From Mobilitalea sibirica (GTDB lineage: Bacteria > Bacillota > Clostridia > Lachnospirales > Lachnospiraceae): 64,000 bases of DNA. The notes beneath the pieces were generated by a model that saw nothing but the letters and a program-made list of their open reading frames with translations, did not search any database and had not been told where the DNA came from. Every line of letters starts with the position of its first letter. Position 1 is the stretch's first letter. The stretch covers positions 124,001 to 188,000 of the forward strand of contig NZ_JAEAGR010000005.1 of NCBI RefSeq assembly GCF_015999265.1, given 5' to 3'. Both the position numbers and the translations under genes were made by a program. Below, piece after piece: positions 55,271 to 63,500 of the stretch.

Positions 55271-57313
55271 TTGACGGCATCATTTATTAATATTATGAAT
55301 ATACAGTTACTACTGGTTATGATTATCAGTCTTAGTATGGTACTTCCGATTGTCTGGTTTCTTGTTCAATCGATAGACCGCAAAGATAAAAGAAAAGTAA
55401 ATATTGGTGCAGTTATATTTATGAAATCTTCCAAAGGTAGTCCATGGTATCGTCTTTATAGCATGATTCACAAATTCCCCCTAACGGGCAGATACTTAGA
55501 TAGAATAGATCAAAGATATGAGGTACTTTATCCCGGGGATCCTAGAGCAATTGCAATTAGGACAATGAAAGCAGTCTGTATAACGTGGACAGTATGTATA
55601 GCTGAAATCATTCTTTTGTATTTTCTAAAACCAAGTCTACACAATAGTATTATCGCAGTGTATCTATCTTATGTAATTCATAATGAAATCATAAACCTTA
55701 TAGTTGGCAATACAGAAATAAGGCTATTGGAGCAGATGACGATGTTTATATCTGATGTCAGTCATAATTATCATATTAACAGGCTGGTAGATGATGCTAT
55801 CTTATCCTCCATAGATGGACTTGGCCATGAAATGAAGGTTCACGCAAACTATTTATACAAAATTGTAACGTCAAACAACCTAAGAGAGGATGTAATCCAG
55901 TATAATACAACGACACATAACAGATATCTAAAGATGTTTTTATCTCTGTGTATCAGTGTGATTGAATATAACGATAAAAAGGTTAACGGACAATTATTAT
56001 TTACAGCTAATCTTAGGCATCTGTTAAGGGAAATAAACATTGAAATACTTAAGCTTAAGAAACTTAAGTATGTTTTTACTGGTACCGTATTTGTGACGGT
56101 CGCAGTGTGTTTACCGATTGATGCTATCCAAAGGTTTGGGATATCTTTGGTTCCGGAGTTGAAGGATTTTTATCATGGACGAGGCGGAATTATTTTCATT
56201 GGGGTCATTATCTTATCGTCTATGACAGTTTATCTACTGGTGAATCACCTAAAAAATATAAGATATCCAATTCCTAAGATGTATAGGTATCTAAAGAAAT
56301 TAGAACAATTACAGATTATTAGAAAAGCTTTGACGAATTATACAGATAAAAATTATGGCAAAATGCTTCTTCTTAGGGATACTTTAAAGAGAGTAGGTGA
56401 TACGATATCCCCCAGACAACTGTTACTAAAAAGAATGGTTATATTTGTTATGACCTTTGTATTAGCCTTAGGGATGGTTTTTTATATGCATCATCGAAAT
56501 CGTCAGAATATAACCGAGGCTGTGAATAATATTGAAATGTTTGCTTCCTCTACCTATCATAACCAAACAGATCAGATTTCAGATACGATTCTTTTGTATG
56601 TAAATATATATAAGAATGAGAACGTAACAGAGAGTTACATAAAGGATGAGCTGATAAAGGAGAAACCTCATTATAACACCTTATACCACGAGAAAATAGC
56701 AAAGGAGATTGTGGATAGGATTGAAAGATATCAAAGAGAAAATCTTCAGTGGTATGAATTTGCTGTATGTATTGGTCTTTCTGTTATTGCTTATTATATT
56801 CCATTTTGGATGGTTTTATATAAGAAAAAGATACTTAGAATTGCTATGGAGGATGAGGTAAATCAATTTAATTCGATTATTTATATGATGATGTATATTG
56901 AGCATCTAACCGTAAAAGATCTGTTAGAGCAGATGGAGTTATTTGCCTTTGTCTTTAAATCGTCTTTGCAGGAATGCATTAATGATTATAACAGCGGAGA
57001 TATCGAGGCCTTGATAAGAATGAGGGAGAAAGAAAGCTATGGGCCGTTTCGTAGGTTGGTGGACAACCTGATACGCTGTGATACTATAGCAATCGATAAG
57101 GCATTTAGTGAAATTGCTTCTGACAGGGAAAATCTTCATGACAAGAGAAAACAGGAGAATGAGATATCTGTTCAAAAAAGAGCAGATATTGCGAAACCGC
57201 TTTCCTTTGTTCCGGCAGTCTTGGTTACCATATATCTACTGATGCCACTACTGATAGCCAGCTTAAATGAATTGCAGGGCTTTAAAGAAAGTCTGTCAAC
57301 GGTAGGGTTTTAA
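55271..57313 (+). CDS. TadB-TadC-like fusion, T2SSF-type platform protein
   Basis: A 680-residue polytopic protein with about eight or nine membrane helices in two sets. The first half (helices near residues 10, 95, 120, 260 and 300) and the second half (helices near 395, 495 and 650) each resemble a T2SSF unit. The clearest piece is the C-terminus: RADIAKPLSFVPAVLVTIYLLMPLL after an ASDRENLHDKRKQE segment. TadB and TadC are usually separate proteins of about 300 residues, so a fusion is likely. The start is odd: AGGAGG is followed by ATG-ATG-TAA in the same frame at 55259-55267. Translation must begin at TTG 55271, at ATG 55295, or by re-initiation. Confidence 0.78.
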   Translation: MTASFINIMNIQLLLVMIISLSMVLPIVWFLVQSIDRKDKRKVNIGAVIFMKSSKGSPWYRLYSMIHKFPLTGRYLDRIDQRYEVLYPGDPRAIAIRTMKAVCITWTVCIAEIILLYFLKPSLHNSIIAVYLSYVIHNEIINLIVGNTEIRLLEQMTMFISDVSHNYHINRLVDDAILSSIDGLGHEMKVHANYLYKIVTSNNLREDVIQYNTTTHNRYLKMFLSLCISVIEYNDKKVNGQLLFTANLRHLLREINIEILKLKKLKYVFTGTVFVTVAVCLPIDAIQRFGISLVPELKDFYHGRGGIIFIGVIILSSMTVYLLVNHLKNIRYPIPKMYRYLKKLEQLQIIRKALTNYTDKNYGKMLLLRDTLKRVGDTISPRQLLLKRMVIFVMTFVLALGMVFYMHHRNRQNITEAVNNIEMFASSTYHNQTDQISDTILLYVNIYKNENVTESYIKDELIKEKPHYNTLYHEKIAKEIVDRIERYQRENLQWYEFAVCIGLSVIAYYIPFWMVLYKKKILRIAMEDEVNQFNSIIYMMMYIEHLTVKDLLEQMELFAFVFKSSLQECINDYNSGDIEALIRMREKESYGPFRRLVDNLIRCDTIAIDKAFSEIASDRENLHDKRKQENEISVQKRADIAKPLSFVPAVLVTIYLLMPLLIASLNELQGFKESLSTVGF

Positions 57314-57471
57314 TCTAATCGGAAGGGTTATATTGCTATATGGCATATTTCTTATATCCGGCCGTATCAAATGAAGAAAAAAATAAAAATGAATTGGATT
57401 TTTCAAAGGCATTTTAATCAAACGATAAATTGATTCTATTAAAAAAATATATTATGAAAGGAATTAGAACA
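57314..57471 (+). other. Gap before the pilin-like genes
   Basis: 158 nt, the longest gap inside the operon. It holds no T-run terminator and no clear promoter, only AT-rich DNA with a GGTTATATTGCTATAT stretch. A processing site or weak promoter for the pilin-like genes could lie here. Confidence 0.35.
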
Positions 57472-57969
57472 ATGAAAATTAACTTTTTATCAGATGCAGC
57501 TAAGATTTTAATCTTTGCAGCAACAATTATTGTGGTTTGTGTATTAGTCGCAATCGGATTCAAAACGGCCAATGAAGGAAAATCCATTGTAAGTTCAGGA
57601 ACCAGTCAGCTTAATGAAATGTCCTCCGAATATCAGGATGTAAACAAATCCATCTATAACGGAAGTACAATCTTGGGTAGTGAGTTGGTTAGTATGATTA
57701 GCAAGACAATGGAGAAAAAGGAGTACCTGGCAATAATCGTTAAGACAAAAAGCAACGCTACATCCGGAGTACATTATAATTACACATTTAATTATCCTTC
57801 AGCTACTACGAATTCCAGTACACTTACAGAGCAGTCTACGAAGAACAACTTAGTACAAAATGACAAAGGAAACGCTAATTACATCAATCCTAGCGCACAG
57901 TTCTTAGGAACCGTATACAAAGACAATAATAATAATGTTATTTGTATCGAGTTTGTACAACAGGATTAA
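57472..57969 (+). CDS. Pilin-like exported protein, paralogue 1
   Basis: 165 residues from ATG 57472 after GAAAGGAATT; an ATG 42 nt upstream lies before that site. The N-terminal helix (ILIFAATIIVVCVLVAIGF) is followed by a helical, Ser/Glu-rich neck and a beta-rich head. The head has two features shared with the next genes: ILGSELVSMI in the middle and AQFLGTVYKDNNNNVICIEF at the end. Size, membrane helix and position after the ATPase and platform genes suggest a major or minor pilin-like subunit. No Gly/Ala-x4-Glu prepilin cleavage site is seen before the helix. Family unknown to me. Confidence 0.7.
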   Translation: MKINFLSDAAKILIFAATIIVVCVLVAIGFKTANEGKSIVSSGTSQLNEMSSEYQDVNKSIYNGSTILGSELVSMISKTMEKKEYLAIIVKTKSNATSGVHYNYTFNYPSATTNSSTLTEQSTKNNLVQNDKGNANYINPSAQFLGTVYKDNNNNVICIEFVQQD

Positions 57970-57995
57970 TCTTTAGATGAATACAAGGTGGTCGT

Positions 57996-58466
57996 ATGAA
58001 ATTTAATAACATATCAGACATTGGTAAGATACTCATTTTTGCTGCGTCAATAATCGTTGTATGTGTTCTGGTTGCAGTCGGATTTAAGCTAGCTAAGGAA
58101 GGGAAATCATCAGTTAATGCAGGTACAAGCCAAATCAATACCATGAGTGCAGAGTATAGCAGTATTGACATAACAGTATATGATAACTGTACAATCTTGG
58201 GCAGTGAATTAGTCAATCTAATTAACAAGATAGTTGACAAGCAAGAATATCTATCGATTGTAGTTAGAACCTTGGATGGATCTAGGACAGACTATAATTA
58301 TAGCTTTGATTTTACAACAAGTGAGTTATCAGGGGAAGGGACGAAGACAATAACGACTAACAAGGCCCTTGGTTCTTATATTAATAAATCTGCCGAATTT
58401 CAAGGGTCAATAAAACGTGATGAAAACAATAATATCATTTGTATCTGGTTTGAGCAAAAACCATAA
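57996..58466 (+). CDS. Pilin-like exported protein, paralogue 2
   Basis: A 156-residue close relative of the previous protein. It shares the N-terminus (DIGKILIFAASIIVVCVLVA), the central ILGSELVNLI and the C-terminal AEFQGSIKRDENNNIICIWF. The head carries Thr/Ser-rich beta segments (DYNYSFDFTTSELSG). It is separated by 26 nt from paralogue 1 and has a good AAGGTGG site. Tandem duplication is the likely origin. It could form a mixed fibre or pseudopilus with the other copies. Confidence 0.7.
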   Translation: MKFNNISDIGKILIFAASIIVVCVLVAVGFKLAKEGKSSVNAGTSQINTMSAEYSSIDITVYDNCTILGSELVNLINKIVDKQEYLSIVVRTLDGSRTDYNYSFDFTTSELSGEGTKTITTNKALGSYINKSAEFQGSIKRDENNNIICIWFEQKP

Positions 58467-58517
58467 ACATTGTATTTGAAATATTTATAATAATAATAGG
58501 TAAAGAAGGGTAAGCAG

Positions 58518-58964
58518 ATGAAAATAAATCATATAACGGAAGCGGTAAAAATATTAATCTTTGCAGCTACGGTATTCATTACCTGTATACTTGTGACTTT
58601 AGGTTTTCAGGCAGCAGAAACTGCGAAGGAGATTAGTGGTAGTGCGATTTCTAGTATGGCTGAGATAAATAGTGATCTAAAGGATAGTGATATAAAAAAA
58701 TATGATAAAACTGAAGTTTATGGAAGTGATGTTGTTAATTTTATCAAAAAATATCTGGGAGATTACTCTGTAACAGAAACTGCACCGGTATATGTATTAG
58801 TAAAGACATCCTTAGCAGAAAATACATATACAAACGGAGTTTATATCTCAGATATTAGAAACTTTTCTAACGCAATGTATATAAAACCGACAGCAGTTTT
58901 TACAGGTGAAGTTATCAAGAATGCCAATGATGTTATAGTGGGAATCAATTTTATACAAATATAA
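58518..58964 (+). CDS. Pilin-like exported protein, paralogue 3
   Basis: A 148-residue, more diverged paralogue. The N-terminal helix AVKILIFAATVFITCILVTLGF matches the others. YGSDVVNFI replaces ILGSELVNLI, and the end AVFTGEVIKNANDVIVGINF keeps the A-x-F-x-G...I-x-F pattern. Preceded by AAGAAGGG. The head lacks the Asn run seen in copies 1 and 2. Confidence 0.68.
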   Translation: MKINHITEAVKILIFAATVFITCILVTLGFQAAETAKEISGSAISSMAEINSDLKDSDIKKYDKTEVYGSDVVNFIKKYLGDYSVTETAPVYVLVKTSLAENTYTNGVYISDIRNFSNAMYIKPTAVFTGEVIKNANDVIVGINFIQI

Positions 58965-59017
58965 TAAAAACATAATCGTCATATATTGAAGCGGTTATAT
59001 AAAACGAAAGGTATCGC

Positions 59018-59389
59018 ATGGAGAATATCAATAAGTTACTCTACGTGGCATTAGGAACTCTGATTTTTTGCATAGGTATATTTTTAATGTTTGTAATGGC
59101 AATGAACTATCATAAAACTCTTGCTACAACAAGAGAAATAATAAAGAATGATAATTTATATCAGCAATACTTTACGAAAGAGAAGGAATTTGTCACTCAT
59201 GGAGAATTGATTGCAACCTTATTACAGCCCCTAGATTATAATCTTAGCATTGATGGTGTGCTAATACTGTTGGTAGAACATAATGAAGAGAAAATCATTG
59301 ATTATAACATCAGAGAAGTAAACTATATAAAATCATATCAACGGGATGCGATTGGAAATATTATATGTATGGAGTACACGGGTAACTAG
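59018..59389 (+). CDS. Pilin-like exported protein, paralogue 4 (short)
   Basis: 123 residues. The N-terminal hydrophobic helix (LYVALGTLIFCIGIFLMFVMAM) starts after only about eight residues. The head ends in SYQRDAIGNIICMEYTG, the same closing motif as the paralogues, and THGELIATLLQPLDY takes the place of the GSELVNLI block. It is the most distant copy and may be a minor or tip subunit. Preceded by GAAAGG; the next gene begins 14 nt later. Confidence 0.65.
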   Translation: MENINKLLYVALGTLIFCIGIFLMFVMAMNYHKTLATTREIIKNDNLYQQYFTKEKEFVTHGELIATLLQPLDYNLSIDGVLILLVEHNEEKIIDYNIREVNYIKSYQRDAIGNIICMEYTGN

Positions 59390-59403
59390 GAAGGAGTTGA
59401 TAA

Positions 59404-60513
59404 ATGTATCATATGATTCATTTCTATGAATTATTTCTCAATAGTTTTGGCGAGCCAAATGCATTGCATAATTATATGGTTTTTTCTCTCATATGTATAA
59501 TTTCTATACCTATCATGGCATCTGTTCAACTTGTTATACATGAAGTCGGTCACTGTATCTTTGGTTTGCTGACCGGCTTTCAGTTTATATTTATTCGCAT
59601 AGGAAGTATAACCTTAATTAAGAGAGAAGGGAAAATCATCATAAAAAGACATAGCCTACCCGGATCCGCAGGTCAATGTCTTATGAGACCAGCCGGAGCG
59701 TCTTTTCCAGTGTTACAGGAAGCGTCGGATTGCCTAGATGGTTTCATAAATATTAACTATCGATACGGCTTCTATATGATGGGTGGGATTATTCTTAATA
59801 TCATAATGTCTGCCATGATGCTAATACTGGCATTTAGTTCATTTGATATAAGTATTTCAATCAGGTTTAGTTTATTGTTAGGGACTTTTTATGGATTAGG
59901 ATATGCATTAATCAATGGAATACCTAATACGAAAGGGAAAATAAACAATGATGCAACCAATTTTTTCTACCTTAGAAAAGATCCGTTAGCTAAAATATGT
60001 GGTTTCATTCAAATGTCAATTCTGCCTTACATGATAACAGGGTATACCTATAAAAATTTCCCAAACGATATGATGAAAGTACCGAAAGGAGCAGATCTTT
60101 CAAATGCTATTATTGGGTGGCATAAACTAAATGAGTGCTATTACCTTATGGACCTGAGACAGTGGGAGAACGCAGAGGATTGTTTAAAAGAATTTGATCC
60201 ATATTTGGACAGGTTAAGCAGAATGCTGAAAGAAACGGTTTTATTAGAAACGTTGTTTATTAATATTAAAATAGGAAAGAGATCCTCAGTAATCGAGGAT
60301 TTATATCATATATTAAAACCAGTATTAAGTAATAAAAAAGCAGACTTTCATATTACTAGAGTACGTATGGCATATGAACTTTATAAAGACAAATCGGATA
60401 TTAACATAGAAAAAGTCCGGTTTGAATTAGATAGGATAACCCAAAATTATTCTAACATTGGGGAAGCAGATTTTTGTTACAGATTAATTAAAGATATAAT
60501 TATCCCAGGATAA
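59404..60513 (+). CDS. M50-type (site-2 protease-like) membrane metalloprotease
   Basis: A 369-residue membrane protein. The zinc motif is H46-E-V-G-H50 inside the second membrane helix (MASVQLVIHEVGHCIFGLLTG), the layout of M50 intramembrane proteases. A later NDATNFFYL after the third and fourth helices sits where M50 enzymes have the third zinc ligand (LDG/NDG). The last 150 residues are soluble and helical, with a repeat-like pattern (NECYYLMDLRQWENAEDCLKEFDP) suggesting TPR-like binding. It could trim pilin-like proteins or the giant exported protein, or control the operon by site-2 cleavage. AGGAG precedes the ATG. Confidence 0.78.
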   Translation: MYHMIHFYELFLNSFGEPNALHNYMVFSLICIISIPIMASVQLVIHEVGHCIFGLLTGFQFIFIRIGSITLIKREGKIIIKRHSLPGSAGQCLMRPAGASFPVLQEASDCLDGFININYRYGFYMMGGIILNIIMSAMMLILAFSSFDISISIRFSLLLGTFYGLGYALINGIPNTKGKINNDATNFFYLRKDPLAKICGFIQMSILPYMITGYTYKNFPNDMMKVPKGADLSNAIIGWHKLNECYYLMDLRQWENAEDCLKEFDPYLDRLSRMLKETVLLETLFINIKIGKRSSVIEDLYHILKPVLSNKKADFHITRVRMAYELYKDKSDINIEKVRFELDRITQNYSNIGEADFCYRLIKDIIIPG

Positions 60514-60529
60514 AGGAAGGTAGTAAAAG

Positions 60530-63500
60530 ATGGATGTGGTAGGAAGATATGTAGCTATCATACTGGCAGTCATTTTAATCCTATTGTTTCCCTTACAGTA
60601 CATTGCTAGGTCGCAGTTAGAAAATATGGACAGCATTATGAAAGCCAGTGCAACAGATTTTACCGAAACCGCCAGGCATCAAGGATATATTACAAAAAAA
60701 ATGTATGAGGAATTTACCTATAAGCTGGATAAGATAGGTGATCTCTATGATGTATCAATAGAAATAGGTCATCCTGTATCAGGGAAAGAAATAGCAGTTA
60801 AAACATTAGAAGATAATATACCAGAAGTAGAACCACAAAAAACATCGTTCATAGATAAAACAATTAATAACATTCATATACATACGGAAGATTGCATCCA
60901 TAATAATGGAACTAAGGATAATGAAATTACTTCTTTTTCCACGCACACACATACAGAAAATTGTTATGTTGGACACAATCATGAAGCAAGTGGATGTACC
61001 ATTGGTTATGTTTGTCATGATGGAGCTCTGGTGTTTTCTACAAATCATGGCCCTGTACATGATATGGAATATTCATTTAATTGTGCTACTTGTGGTAAAA
61101 AAATATTTATGTTTACTGTAGATTATTTTGATAATAATACGAATTATTTTTTATATACTGTTCGTTGGAGTACATACGCAAATGATTACGTGCTACAAAA
61201 GACTAACTACTATATTGATCATGATTTCCAAGGGGAAGATAGTGGATATAGTAATGTATATACTTTGTTTCAGAATATTCCTAATTTGCCACGGAATGCA
61301 AAGACGCTTTATAAAAATTATCCTCAACTTAATTTTGTAGGTAGTTATTGGTCTGATAGGAATTGGATCAATATTGTACAACCTCCACAATGCCAATTAC
61401 CAAATGACACAAATCCTATCTGTAACCAATATGGACATGTTCATACAGCAGACTGTTATGAAGGACATAATCACATAGCCAGTAGATGCCAATTGGGGTA
61501 TCGATGCTGTAATGGAGCCCCTTTAGTACCAAGTACAGAACAATGGTATGGAACAAAGTATATTTGGACATGTTCTAGCTGTGGAAAAGAGGTCTTTCGT
61601 GCAGAATATAGTTATAGTAGTAGTGTAAGCTATTCCATACAAGCTCCACGTATTGCACTTCGTAGTACATCTATCGGATTAGAGCTTATAAGGGCATATA
61701 TACCTAATACGAATTCCGGGGATAGAAGAGCACAGGACACATATCTAGCTATAGCCTCAAATAATCAAAAATTTTTTAATACAACAAGCTATGATGAGAT
61801 ATATACAAATTATCCTATTTTTAATGAGCCGGCAAATGCTCTATATATTTATGGAGGGGTTGTATACCAAGGAACACCGAGTGATTATATGCCAAATGCC
61901 TTATATAATTGTTTTCCCCAAGCCTGTAACGGTAAAACTTTAAGATATGTGAATACAATAACCCATTCACTGGTGACAAGTGAGGCATTCCCTTTTATAG
62001 AAGTAAATTCATATAAATGTAGTACCTGTAATAAAGAGGTTTTACATTTGTATTATGTACGAAATTCTACTTCAAATAGTTGTAATAATGACATTATAGT
62101 AGAAGGAATAAATGCATCTAATATAGTTCAACAAATAATTAATGAGATGAAAAGTTCAGGTATGATCCCTAATAGTGTTGTAGATGATCGAGTGTTACTT
62201 AATCACATCAAGGATAAAACAGAGATAGCAAGTTTAAAAGTAGCTAAATTATACGAGACTTCTTATATTAAAGATATGGGTTCTACATTTGTTCAGTTTT
62301 ATAGAAGAAAAACCATTAACCCATCAAACTCAGTTCATTATTTATTAAATATCAATGATGAAGATCCTAAGTGCCATTTAGTAGTCACTGGGATAACAGC
62401 AACAAATCGTAATCAGACAGTAAAACAAGGGGAAAGTATTGTTACAACAGCGACGGCTACATATTTGGATGGACATACCGAGGTTATTAATTGTACAAGT
62501 AATTATAATCCGAACAAATTAGGATTACAAAATGTAACTCTAACTTATTCCGGCTTGGTTGGTAATGCAAGAACAACTGGAACCAGAACCTGCAACGTAC
62601 AAGTAACAGTTAATTCGAATGCATCTCTAACAAGTATAACTATTACACCGCCTACTCAGAGCATTACTAGATACTCTAATCCATCATTTACGGTAAGAGC
62701 TTATTATAGTAATAACACGAGTAAATTGGTAACTGGCTATACGGTCACGGGATTTAATAAGAATACGATAGGGCAACAGTCGATAACTGTTTCATACAGT
62801 GAAGGTAATATAACGAAAACAGCTACAGCTACTGTAACGGTAACGAATTTGAAAAAGACATGTTCTACCTGTGGAACGGTTTATTATTTAGACAATCAAG
62901 ACAGAGATCTCGGATGCTCTGTATGTAGTTCCACAATTATCGGCATTACTGTAAAACCGGACTACGTTACTTTGAATAAAGGCGATAGCTTACCTATAAC
63001 GGTGGAGGCTGTTTATAAATCCGGAAACACCTCTATAGTTTCCGGATGGACAAGTAATTTCCGTCCGGAAATAGCAGAGCCTCAGGAAGTAACCATTACC
63101 TATTTAGGACATAAAGCATATATCATGGTGGATGTTAAAGATAATGTGCTAACCTGTCCTATCTGTAGTAAAGTGTATGCTCTTAATGATGACGGAACAG
63201 ATCCCGGATGTTCATATTGTAAAACAGAAGTAATCAGCATAGAAGCAATACCGGAATATATAACAATTGATAAACATCAACCATTGAACATAATGGTGAC
63301 GGCTACATTCCGAGATGGACATACAGAGCAGGTAACAGATTGGAGCACAAACTTTTTAGCAGATCGTACAGGAACATTTCATGTCGCTATCTATTATAAG
63401 AATACGATGGACCATATCTATGTCACTGTTTTAGAAGAAGGAAGGTTATTGTGCTCGTATTGCGGTTTGGAGTATAGCTATAGAGAACACCCCGAAGGAT

